Shown here: piece after piece, positions 25,294-33,775 of the stretch
Layout of the letters: the number at the start of each line of letters is the position of its first letter
Position numbering within the stretch: position 1 is the first letter of the stretch
DNA from: Amylostereum areolatum
Taxonomy: Eukaryota; Basidiomycota; Agaricomycetes; Russulales; Stereaceae
Assembly (NCBI GenBank): GCA_012932865.1
Contig: SAXG01000142.1
Location: forward strand, 1 to 55,378
DNA: 55,378 nucleotides
Reading direction: 5' to 3'
The notes under the pieces: generated by a model
Told to the model about the DNA's origin: nothing
What the model saw: the letters and a program-made list of their open reading frames with translations, nothing else
The model's database searches: none
Made by a program: the position numbers and the translations under genes

Positions 25294-25976
25294 ATGGCGC
25301 GAAGTGTCCGCATCTCGGTACACCTACTCTGCGCGCTCGCCACCGCGCTCGTTCTCTCCATCGCCGTGCACATAGCTTGCCTCTCTATCTATGCGCCCCT
25401 TTCAAGCAGGACCCCCCGTCGTACGCGCCGGATTTCACGCTCTTGCATGCCGGCCGTTCTTTTTCTTGACCTATGAACCTTACAGACGTCGTCGACCCGT
25501 CGTCCCCGCCCTTCCCGATCCCGATCCGCCCCGCCGCGATGACGACCATCAAGTCTCCGCGCCTGGGCCTGCACGCGAACGACAGCGACTGGGACACGAT
25601 CCTGCCCGCGGGCGAAGGCTTCCTGTATGACCCCGTGCACGACGCGCACTACCTCGTCGCACAATACCACCAGGTGCACTGCCTGCGCGCGTTCCGGACA
25701 TACTTCCTCGCGCAGGCCGCCCGCGGGCTGTCGGCGGAGGAGACCGGGCACGTCGACCACTGTCTGGTGTACATGCGCCAGGCGGTGATGTGCAACGCGG
25801 ACCTCACGCTCGAGCCTGCGACGCACAGGCAGCTCACGCCGGACGGAAGATTGACCAACGCCGTGACGGGGGTCGGGGTGACGCATCGGTGCAAGGATTG
25901 GACGCAGGTGCGGGACTATGTGGAGGAGAATTACATGGAGTGGAAGTCGTCGCGCGGCAGGGATGTCGATGGGTGA
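25294..25976 (+). CDS. UstYa-like (DUF3328) protein 1
   Basis: UstYa-family proteins are membrane-anchored, metal-dependent oxidases. They install oxidative cyclisations on ribosomal peptides, as in the ustiloxin pathway. The N-terminus MARSVRISVHLLCALATALV gives one TM helix. A 65-nt intron (25421-25485) joins it to VVDPSSPPFPIPI. The catalytic-type HxxHC motif is YHQVHCLRAFR (~25665-25700), followed by HVDHCLVYMRQAVMC, ADLTLEP and HRCKDW near 25890. The C-terminus EENYMEWKSSRG is typical. About 205 residues, normal length. Third positions are strongly G/C. It is the first of four family members in 8 kb, beside a candidate peptide precursor. It probably acts in the secretory pathway lumen. 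Confidence 0.88.
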
Positions 25977-26224
25977 ACGCAGAGTCCCGCCCGTGGCCGT
26001 TCAGTCAATGTACTTATGTATTATGAGAGAAGAATGTTGGGAAAATCTCGAATTCGATTGCGTCAATCGTACAAACAAACACCACGAGAACCGCGCTCTC
26101 GAAACTACATTCCAATCCAAACGTTTGCAAGCCTCTGCAGGAGCAGATCAGCCCGCCATATACTATCGTAACAAGACGCGGACGTTGACCTACCCCGCAG
26201 ACCTCGGCGAAATGCCGTTACATA

Positions 26225-26599
26225 TCAAGCCGAATGCTCGTGCTCGTGCTCGTGCGCATGCTCGTGCTGGTGCTCGTTCTCGGTGATGTGCACCTGGGAG
26301 CGGTTGGGCAGGCCGACGAAGATGTCGGGGCGCGGGAGCGCGTCGAGCGCGCGGTGATAGCCCTCGACGCCGAGTTTGCCGCGTAGATCGACGGCGACGG
26401 CGAGATTGGCGAGGGAGAAGAGGAGCGCGACGGCGCAGAGGGCGTACACGAGGGCCTTCATCTTGGTGGATAGGATATAGACGTCGGCGGAGAGCACGTC
26501 GGAAGAGTCCGACGACGCGTTCTCCAGCTCGGTGGGGGAGTCGACGAAGGGCTTGGTCTCTGGCTCGTCGTGGGGAAGGGCGGTGTATACGGATTTCAT
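26225..26599 (-). CDS. Small single-TM protein with His-rich C-terminus
   Basis: About 124 residues from ATG 26599 (MKSVYTALPHDEPETKPFV). An acidic/Ser-rich N-terminal half is followed by KMKALVYALCAVALLFSLAN (one TM helix). Next is ALDALPRPDIFVGLPNRS, and the tail alternates Glu and His (HEHAHEHEHEHSA) to the stop at 26225. A frame extends 20 codons upstream to 26659, but MKSVY gives the better start. I do not recognise a named family. The alternating His tail is the kind of sequence that binds Cu, Zn or Ni. Next to four predicted metal-dependent UstYa proteins, a role in metal supply or as a membrane partner is plausible but only inferred. Confidence 0.65.
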   Translation of the reverse strand: MKSVYTALPHDEPETKPFVDSPTELENASSDSSDVLSADVYILSTKMKALVYALCAVALLFSLANLAVAVDLRGKLGVEGYHRALDALPRPDIFVGLPNRSQVHITENEHQHEHAHEHEHEHSA

Positions 26600-27579
26600 G
26601 GCGATCTGGGGGGTGCGGATGAGCGTCCCAGCCGAATTGACTGCACTTGGAGAGCTCACCTGCGGTGTTCCTTGGACTGCCTCTGCTGGCCAGCTTAGGA
26701 GCCGTGTCGCGAAGTTTTAAGGCATCATGCGTCACGGGAGATGGCTGTGGTCTCGGTGGTATAGCCGCGAGGGTGGCGCATATCCAGATGAAGATGCCCG
26801 CGGAGTGTCAGATAGGCCAAGCGAATTGTAGACTATGGGGAAAACTTATGACATGAGAACGCAATGAACCGTGAGCGTAGCGCGGAAGAGCCCCTACATT
26901 TGTGCCGTTTTCGAAGGGCGCCAAGCTGAGTATATCGCCTTTCTACCACCGGTTGAGTCCTACAGATGTGTTCCTAGGATCATGAGGGCACTGGAGAGCG
27001 TCAGAGCGATATGCGGCAAACGGATGGGTGGATGCGAGGTCGACGGACGAAGCGCCTGCCCAGCTGTACGGACCGTTCAGATCGGCACAAATGCCGAATG
27101 CGGTATTCAAACTCCGATCCTCTATGTTCGCATCTGATCTTCTACAACTTTCCACTCACTTCGTCTCTTGACCACGAAGTCGCTCTCAGGCTGTCTTCCG
27201 TCTTTTCGTGCATCCCCTACAAACATGTTCATTCCACCGAAGGGTTCTGATACGAATTCGTATTGAATTCTTCGTCAGCAAGGTATGTTTTCCCACTGTC
27301 ACCGACTCACCGTCACGGGTACGTCGTAGGACGCAGGCGTGCCTCCGAGGCCGAATACGCCCTGCCAGGCCTGCACGAATCGTAAGCCTGATTTCCGAGT
27401 AGATGGACGCTATGCTCGCGCCCTGCTGCCCTCCCTCGCTCGAATCTTCACCGGGTGGCCGCTTCTTGTCCGTACTACGCGGGGGTGGGACGCATAAAGT
27501 CGTATAATCACCCGCGATTCGCCGTTCAGCTCCCAGAGTCACCTCAGAGTCTACCGCACACAGCCTTGCAGACTTCACC
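26600..27579. other. Intergenic region with promoter of the peptide gene
   Basis: No coding signal stands out on either strand. Near the 3' end a TATA-like TATAATC at 27503-27509 sits about 70 bp before the ATG at 27580. Confidence 0.45.
27503..27509 (+). promoter_or_regulatory. TATA-like box of the small peptide gene
   Basis: TATAATC lies 71 bp upstream of ATG 27580, at a normal fungal distance for a core promoter element. Confidence 0.35.
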
Positions 27580-27813
27580 ATGCGCTTCCTCGTCAACTCC
27601 ATCTTTGTTATCTTTTTCGTCGCCATGCTCGCCAGCGCTAGCCCCATCCCCGCCAACGACGGTGAATCTCGTTTTTCCGTGTTTTCGTTTGACCGCCGTT
27701 GGGCCACGGCTCACATTTTTTGTTCTTCAGTCGAGGAGGTCGACTGCGACGCAGAAGACGTCGCCAAACGCGCGTTCGACATCAGCGGCCCCGGTCTCGC
27801 CCTCTGCGCCTAG
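27580..27813 (+). CDS. Small secreted peptide precursor with Kex2 site (candidate RiPP precursor)
   Basis: The N-terminus MRFLVNSIFVIFFVAMLASA is a classic signal peptide, probably cut after SAS. A 69-nt intron with GTGAAT donor and TTCAG acceptor (27662-27730) fits well; spliced, the product is 54 residues. After an acidic spacer (VEEVDCDAEDVA) there is a dibasic Lys-Arg, the recognition site of the Golgi protease Kex2. It is followed by a 13-residue C-terminal peptide AFDISGPGLALCA and TAG 27811-27813. Fungal dikaritin RiPP precursors share the order signal peptide, spacer, Kex2 site, core. Here there is only one core copy, with Phe and Cys but no Tyr. The CA end is not a CaaX box, so a mating pheromone is unlikely. 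The intron length is a multiple of three without stops, so the unspliced frame also stays open (77 residues). Function is inferred from context. Confidence 0.6.
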   Translation: MRFLVNSIFVIFFVAMLASASPIPANDGESRFSVFSFDRRWATAHIFCSSVEEVDCDAEDVAKRAFDISGPGLALCA

Positions 27814-28139
27814 GAGGCTCTGCATGTTCGTCTCCAGCTTTTCTCCGCCGAACGATCGTGACTAACCACGGCACGGTCAGGATACGTCCTTGTCCTTCAA
27901 ACAACGGTAGTGGGGTTTACAGGGTGTAAAGTGATCTTCGGGCTTGCGGAATCTATGTATTTCAATTTGGCACTCGCGATGGTGTATGGTGAATGGCACG
28001 GCTATGATGGAAATGTTTTTTTGCCCGATGAAAGGACTGGGAGCCTGGCGCACAACTTATAAACCACAACCTCCCATGGGCCCACTAATCGCGCCCTCCT
28101 TCCCCGCCACCTTGGTCCTTCACCGCGCTTTCTACCACA
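27814..28139. other. Short intergenic region
   Basis: It holds the 3' flank of the peptide gene and the promoter of UstYa-like 2. TTATAAA at 28057-28063 lies about 77 bp before ATG 28140. Confidence 0.45.
28057..28063 (+). promoter_or_regulatory. TATA box of UstYa-like gene 2
   Basis: TTATAAA sits about 77 bp upstream of the ATG at 28140, a good match to a TATA element in sequence and spacing. Confidence 0.45.
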
Positions 28140-28937
28140 ATGCGAGCTCCCAAAGGTGATTCCACGTTCGCCACGTCCGAGTTGCTCAGAGCGTCCGATT
28201 GAATGGCTCGCCCTCGTATGTGCCCCCACCAGCATCACGCGACCTACGCAAGCTCGCGGAATTCCTTGCGCTCGCGCTGCTCCTCGGGACGACCGCCGTC
28301 CTGGCCTGCATTCGTGCGCGCCAGTTCACCATCGCCTCCGGACGCGCAGTTCCCGCGAGCAGGACGTACAGTGCGTCCCCGTCCATCCACCTCCATCTTC
28401 GATCGTACCGTGTTCACGACGCGCGCGCGTCCAGCCTACCTCGGGCGAGACTACCCGCAAGAGTGGCCGCTCGACCTCGGCCCGCCCGTGCACATGTCGT
28501 TCTCGGACAGCGCCCACTACGCGCTCGACACGGACCTCGGCCGTGCGGAGTGGAACGCGAGCCTCCCGCGCGGGGGCGCGACGGTGCGGCTCGGGGGCGC
28601 GCGCCGTCCGTTCACGGTCGGGATGTTCCACCAGGTGCGCTGCCTGGACATCCTGCGGGAGACGTACGCGGCGTACTACGCGGACGACTCGCCCGGGGCG
28701 ACGGTGCCCCCTCCGGCGAGGGCGATGGCGCGCCATTGCATGAACTACGTGCGGCAGATGGTGCTGTGCCGCGCGGACCTGCGTCTGGAGAACGCGAGGA
28801 CGGACATGGGGAATCGGAAGGCGGAGTCGGAGGTGACGCACACGTGCAGGGATTGGAGCGCGGTCTACGCTGCGGCGGAGGAGAACTACGAGGAGAGTTT
28901 ATGGCGGGGAGAGGCGGGCGCCGCAGAGCGTCTGTAG
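28140..28937 (+). CDS. UstYa-like (DUF3328) protein 2, variant HxxRC motif
   Basis: The start MRAPKGDSTF (28140) and the TM segment LAEFLALALLLGTTAVLACI (~28254-28315) are one base out of phase near 28198, so an indel is likely in the first exon. An intron with donor GTGCGT near 28373 and acceptor CCAG near 28435 restores the frame into YLGRDYPQEWPLDL. The family motifs follow: FHQVRCLDILR (~28625), HCMNYVRQMVLCRADLRLEN (~28735-28795) and HTCRDWSAVY (~28840). The stop is TAG 28935-28937. The usual HxxHC reads HQVRC, with Arg in place of the second His; this ligand is thought to be important in UstYa proteins, so activity may differ. A frame from ATG 28203 is open across the intron but loses the TM segment, so I prefer the upstream start. 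Confidence 0.8.
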
Positions 28938-29118
28938 TGCGAAATGAAAATGTTTGTTTATTTGAGACTGCAACCGAACGCGACATGCGGCATCGAACGA
29001 AACAGTAAAAATCAAAGAGGGACCCAAACCTTCACAACGCCCTAACTGAAGGTGTTTTGAACCGAACCGTCAGTCAGAAGCCGGAGAGGTGACATGCAGT
29101 AGCAAGTCCCACTTTCTT

Positions 29119-29767
29119 TCATGTGGCCGTGCGATCCCGCCACGCGTAATAATTCGCGTCCATGACCGGGTAGACCGCGCTCCAATCCCGGCACGTATGC
29201 GTCGCGCCCACCCTCTCGACCTCAAAGTCCCTCTGCTCAAAATCGCCCGGCTCGAGCGTGACGTCCGCGGCGCAGAGCGCGCCCTGGCGGAGGTAATCGA
29301 GACAGTGCTTGAGGTGACCGCGGGTGGCGGGCGGCGTCTTGGAGAACGCGAGGTTGAGGATGCGCAGGCAGTGCAGCTCGTGGAACATGGTCACGATGAA
29401 GAGGCGGTCGTCCGGGCCCAGGCGGACGTAGTGGTACCCCGCCGCGGTGAGCGCGGCCCACTCTTCGTCTGCGGAGATGCCGATCGCGGGGTAGTGCACG
29501 CTTTCCTCGACCGTGAGTTGGACGGGGGGGAGGCCGCCGTCGGGGAGGGGGAGGGTCTCGGGGAAGTCGTGGCCGTGGTATGCCTGCAGAAGTCGATCGA
29601 ACTTCGTCAACGACGATGGGCACGAGCGTATGTATGTGATTGCACTTACAGTACGCTGGGTCCTTGGCCCCCTTGAAGAATGCACGGTCGATGTGTGAGG
29701 CAATGTAGGCGAGGTTGGAGAAGCTGGCGAGCAACGCCGCGAGTGCGATGCCTGTTTGGAAACGCAT
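29119..29767 (-). CDS. UstYa-like (DUF3328) protein 3
   Basis: ATG 29767 gives MRFQTGIALAALLASFSNLA, one TM helix or signal anchor. The first exon ends at a GTAAGT donor near 29650 and joins YHGHDFPETLPLPDG past an acceptor near 29585. The join is in frame only if one G is removed from the five-G run in FFKG, so a 1-nt insertion is likely. The family motifs are complete: FHELHCLRILN (~29370), HCLDYLRQGALCAADVTLEP (~29310-29255) and HTCRDWSAVYPVMDANYYAW, with the stop at 29119. Convergent with UstYa-like 2, 180 bp apart, and divergent from the S33 hydrolase gene at 30454. Expected role: oxidative modification of a peptide substrate in the secretory pathway. Confidence 0.82.
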
Positions 29768-30453
29768 GGCGTGGAGGGTGGGTTCACGTTGTGGGGCGAG
29801 GCTCGACGCGGGGACTCTCCCCTCGCCGCCCGACTCTGTTCGACGCACTAACATCGCCGAGATCCGAATCAGCAGACTCGCATGGCCGATTGAACACGCG
29901 AACCTCGACGCACCTTCAAGCTTCAGTTCCCGCGACGAGCACGGCGCCACCCCGAATCCACCATGGCATCCAAACGCAGAGAGTCGCCTCGCGCCCTCGA
30001 CGTTGCCCGCAGAACGGCCAGCCGGTCCTGAATTCTCCAAAGCGTTCAACCTTCGCATTGTTGCGTGGGATCCCACCCACGTCAACTCCCGGGACGCCAT
30101 GATGCGCCTGTCACTCTGTCCACATATCAGATTTCCGGCCGTCAATGCATCAAGGTCGACCTGCGCGACGAAAAGCGCAAAGAGAGGGGCCCATTCAGTC
30201 CGGCGCAAACTGCCATACGGCACGAGGACCGTGGCTGTCCCCGCGGTCTTCCCAGACCCCGACGCTGCCCTTTCCCGCATCTTCTTCCCGCATTCAATGC
30301 CGCGAACTCAGCCGCGAAAAAAGGAGCACGGGCCCTCCTGCCGCTCTAGTCCGCGCGTGCACCCCGGAACGAGCTTCCCCTCGCGAGACGGTCACAAAAA
30401 GGCTGGGGCGAGAGGACCGTCCGAGCCCAGGACGCGACGCCCTACTACTTACC
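29768..30453. other. Divergent promoter between UstYa-like 3 and the S33 hydrolase
   Basis: About 690 bp separate two divergent cluster genes. Long open frames run through it on both strands, as expected in very GC-rich DNA, but none shows recognisable sequence. A shared bidirectional promoter would suit co-regulation of the cluster. Confidence 0.45.
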
Positions 30454-31488
30454 ATGCCCGCACCGTACCGCACTGCTCTCAGCCTCCTCGCGCTCCTCGC
30501 GCTCATGCCCGTCTTCGCCCGCGCGCTCGCGCCGACGTCGGAGGGCACCATCCCGTTCCCGTACCAAGGCGAGACCTTCCAAACCTTCACCAAGGTCTTC
30601 GGCGACCTCTCCGCCGCCGCCGCGCCCGCGCCCCTCGTCGTCCTCCACGGCGGCCCGGGCCTCTCGCACGACTACCTCCTCCCGATCGCCGACCTCGCCG
30701 CGGCCACCGGCACCCCCATCGTCTTCTACGACCAGATCGGGAACGCGCGCTCGACCCACCTGCGCACCAAGCCCGCGTCCTTCTGGACGATCGACCTCTT
30801 CGTCGCCGAGCTCGCCAACCTCGTCGCGCACTACGGCCTCGGCGGGAGCTTCGCGCTGCTCGGCCACTCGTGGGGCGGCGTGCTCGGGTCCGAGTTCGTC
30901 GTGCGCACGCAGCCCGCGGGCTTGCGCAAGCTCGTGCTGTCGGACACGCTCGCGAGCGAGGCGCTCTGGAGCACGTCCGTGGGACAGCTCCTGCAGCCGT
31001 TCCCCGAGTGGGTCCAGCAGGGCGTCGTCGGGGCATGGCCGACCCGAGCGCGTTCCAGCAGGCGCTCGACGTGTTCTACGGCGTGCACGGATGCACCGTT
31101 CGGCCCCTCCCCGAGGGGTGGGTGTACTCCTTCGACCAGATCTTCGGACCGGACGGCGACCCGACCGTCGCGAGCGCGCCGTGAGTGCCCCCCCCTCCTT
31201 CCATATTTTTTTTTTTCGGTTTCGTGTGGAACGAGGCTGACGGTCGGCATTCGCGTGGGCAGGATCGTGCCCGGCGGCTGGACGATCGAGGACCGCGTCG
31301 GCGAGATCGCCGCGCCCACGCTCGTGATCAACGGCGCGGCGGACCTCGCGCAGGACTTCGTCGTCGCGCCGTTCGTGCAGGGCGTCCCCGGCGCGCGCTG
31401 GGTCAAGTTCAACGCGTCGAGCCACACGCCGTTCTTGGAGGAGACGGCGCGGTACATCCAGGTCGTGGGAGGGTTCCTGGCCGAATGA
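30454..31488 (+). CDS. Secreted prolyl iminopeptidase-like alpha/beta hydrolase (peptidase S33), copy 1
   Basis: Members of this S33 family remove N-terminal residues, typically Pro, from peptides. The start MPAPYRTALSLLALLALMPV gives a signal peptide that copy 2 lacks. Family marks are APTSEGTIPFPYQGETFQT, the oxyanion loop LVVLHGGPGLSHDYLLP (~30640), YDQIGNARST, the nucleophile elbow GHSWGG (Ser near 30866), the acid-bearing INGAADLAQDF (~31330) and the His in SSHTPF (~31430). An intron at 31181-31262 (GTGAGT...GGCAG) matches the position in copy 2. One base is missing in a G run near 31030: the frame shifts from VQQGVVG to MADPSAFQQALDVFYG. Apart from that the gene is complete and alignable with copy 2, so a sequencing error is as likely as inactivation. 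Sits within the UstYa cluster, where it could trim a peptide product. Confidence 0.85.
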   Translation: MPAPYRTALSLLALLALMPVFARALAPTSEGTIPFPYQGETFQTFTKVFGDLSAAAAPAPLVVLHGGPGLSHDYLLPIADLAAATGTPIVFYDQIGNARSTHLRTKPASFWTIDLFVAELANLVAHYGLGGSFALLGHSWGGVLGSEFVVRTQPAGLRKLVLSDTLASEALWSTSVGQLLQPFPEWVQQGVVGAWPTRARSSRRSTCSTACTDAPFGPSPRGGCTPSTRSSDRTATRPSRARRECPPLLPYFFFSVSCGTRLTVGIRVGRIVPGGWTIEDRVGEIAAPTLVINGAADLAQDFVVAPFVQGVPGARWVKFNASSHTPFLEETARYIQVVGGFLAE

Positions 31489-32196
31489 GGGAACGGAAAG
31501 GTGAAGGGGGCGAGCAGACGGGGTTTCTTGGGGAAGATCGTGAATGGATTCTTCCGGTCGACGTTTGTGTTCGAGTACTGGCTGTTCCGCATGTGAAAGC
31601 GAAACGGGTGGAGCGTGACGCGGGGTCGCGTTGGCGTCAAGGCGGGGGGAGTTGGGGCGCAGGTCCGATAATACAGTATATGATTCTTCTCCTGAAGCTT
31701 GGGCGCGAGTCATCGGTCTGTGCGGGTCCCTGGTACAGGAAGGTGTGAACGCAGAATCCGTGATGTGGCAACAAAGATGTGAGGGGGGGGATTGGCAGAT
31801 CCGGGGAAACGCGCACCCTAAAGTCAAAAAAGGACCTCGATCACGATCGAGGAGGAAGGGGGCCCAGATACGACGTCGTCGGATCCCTTCGATTGAATGG
31901 GGAAGGCGAGGTACGTGGGCCCAGGTCGGTGGCGCCACGGTGCTGCTCAAGTAACCTCAACCCGCGCATGACCAAGTTGCGGAGGACCGTGGGGGGAGAG
32001 CGGCTTTTCCTACGGGTGACATGTCGAGGGAAACGTTTCTGTCGTGTTTCTGATATGAGAACTGGGTCTCGATCCGCGGAAGGGGTGTGTAGGGGTGCCA
32101 GGTGGGGAGAGGAGGCGCGTGGAGCGCGACTAAAGGCCCAAAGGACAAGGATCGAGGGGACTTGCCCGTGGCTCCCCCACATCATCTTGTCCGCCC
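31489..32196. other. Intergenic region
   Basis: Between the S33 hydrolase and UstYa-like 4. G-rich open frames are present but nothing protein-like was recognised. Confidence 0.45.
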
Positions 32197-32930
32197 ATGT
32201 ATCTCATCCGCAAGTCTCGTGGACAGTATCTGATCCCTGCGCGCGTCGCGCACGTCGTTCTGGCGGCCCTCGTCGTATGCGCTCTTCTCAACGCGTTGGG
32301 CACCTTTCTGTGCGAGCCCAAGGGAGGGGCAGGTAAGTCCGAAGCCGGTGCAGAGGAAAGGGTGCGGCGGTGTGACTCACGTGTATATTACTTTGATTCG
32401 CAGTATCGGAGACGACGGTCGAGGTCGTGAACGGGCTCCCGGTGCGGCTGCCCATCGAAGAGCACCGGGTCGCGCTCGAGATCGTGGACAGCGACCGGTA
32501 CGGGATGGAGGACGACAACGACTGGGCGTCGGTGATCCCGGTCGGGCACGGGTTCGTGCGCATGGGCGAGGACGCGGACGCGTTCTACGCGGTGTCGATG
32601 TACCACCAGATGCACTGCCTGAACAGCTTCCGGAAGATGTTCAACGGGCACCGGAACGCGTCGCGGGCGGGGCACGACGGGGCGCACGCGCTGCACTGCC
32701 TGACGTATCTGCGGCAGAACGTGCTGTGCGCGGCGGACGCGTCGCTCGAGCCTGCGTTCACGGCGCGGAACGTGGACGGGAGGAGGACGAAGGCGGCGTA
32801 TGGGAGCGGGGTGACGCACCGATGCGGGGACTGGGTGCGGGTGCGGGAGTACGTGGAGAAGAACTACGAGGAGTGGAAGGAGATGGACGACTTTGTGCAC
32901 ACCGAGGCCAGCGCCATAAACGCCATCTGA
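32197..32930 (+). CDS. UstYa-like (DUF3328) protein 4
   Basis: ATG 32197 starts MYLIRKSRGQYLIPARVAHV, followed by a TM helix (VVLAALVVCALLNALGTFL). A GTAAGT...GCAG intron at 32333-32403 joins to VSETTVEVVNGLPVRLPIE. The motifs are YHQMHCLNSFRKMFNGHRN (~32600-32655), HCLTYLRQNVLCAADASLEP (~32695-32755) and HRCGDWVRVREYVEKNYEEW (~32818-32878), with the stop at 32928-32930. Both His of HxxHC are present and the frame is clean. Length about 220 residues, normal for the family. The closest relative by eye within the window is UstYa-like 1 (same V.VREYVE.NY.EWK ending). Expected to be a lumen-facing oxidase acting on a ribosomal peptide. Confidence 0.9.
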
Positions 32931-33775
32931 AGGCGTGGCCGATGAAGGAGGCTCGACTTGTTTGTTTTTTTCGCGTTTGTGAACACCGTGTACAGTACAG
33001 CTTCAGCCTTCCGGGAGGACATTGATGCCAAAAAATAAGGGGCGCACGTGCCGGGCAGTTGCCGAGAGACTGCCGAGTCGGACTTTGCTGAAAACGAAAC
33101 TCCGCCATGGACTTGTACACGGACCTCTTCCCTTCGAGCGATCATCTCGATCGACCACGCCCTCGATCCCAACGAAATGGAACGCTTCCCCGGCGGCAAA
33201 GAGACGACCGAGGTTTCCCAAGAAAGCATCCAAGGCTGGGTTCTCCAGCTCCTCAGGACGGCAGCTTCCCCAGGACAGCAAGCAGCGTGAATCGGCTTCT
33301 GTTCGCATGCCTCTTCGCTCCGCGCTCATCGCATACCAGGCCGCACAACTCGCATCGGGAACTCGGGTGCGCTTTGACTAGTGACTACTCCCAGGATCAG
33401 AGCAGTCACGCTGACCATCTAAGTACCGACCATACGGGACGCGTTTCTCCGGCAGCTGAAAGACACGCAGCTCTTCGAGAGGGCACAATGAGTACGGATC
33501 GGCTTGGGTTCCCCACCCCGCGCTCGTCGCGTACAAGGCCGCACAAGCCGCATCGGTCTATCTGGTGCGTTTGCGCCGTTCCCAGGATCGGAATGGTCAC
33601 GCTGAACGCATACCTAAAAGCAGCCAGCCTCGATCCTCCACGCCTTTCGTCGTCCTCGCCTCGCCTGACCCTCGCCTGGTCCTGCCCCCCCGCCCCCGTC
33701 ACGCCCTCGTCACGCCCTCAAAAGCTCCCCGCTCGCCGTCGACAACCGCGAAGAGGCTCGTTTAGGTCGGTCCCC
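32931..33775. other. Intergenic region with duplicated promoter-like segment
   Basis: An approximate direct repeat of ~110-130 bp occurs at about 33290-33425 and 33492-33615. Shared blocks include CGCTC.TCGC.TAC.AGGCCGCACAA and TCCCAGGATC. It lies upstream of the second S33 hydrolase. A small open frame around 33107-33290 (SIDHALDPNEMERFPGGKE) looks somewhat protein-like but is not recognised and lacks an in-frame ATG. Confidence 0.4.

Noticed and set aside
27580..27813. Mating pheromone precursor
   Set aside because: The C-terminus is LCA, not a CaaX box, and the peptide has a signal sequence, unlike basidiomycete lipopeptide pheromones.
28203..28937. Alternative start of UstYa-like 2 at ATG 28203 with an intron-free frame
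   Set aside because: It loses the TM helix present in another frame and replaces it with Cys/His/Arg-rich sequence not seen in this family.
30445..31950. 501-codon minus-strand frame opposite the S33 hydrolase
   Set aside because: A shadow frame of GC-rich coding DNA; the product is Arg/Glu/Asp-rich with no motifs.
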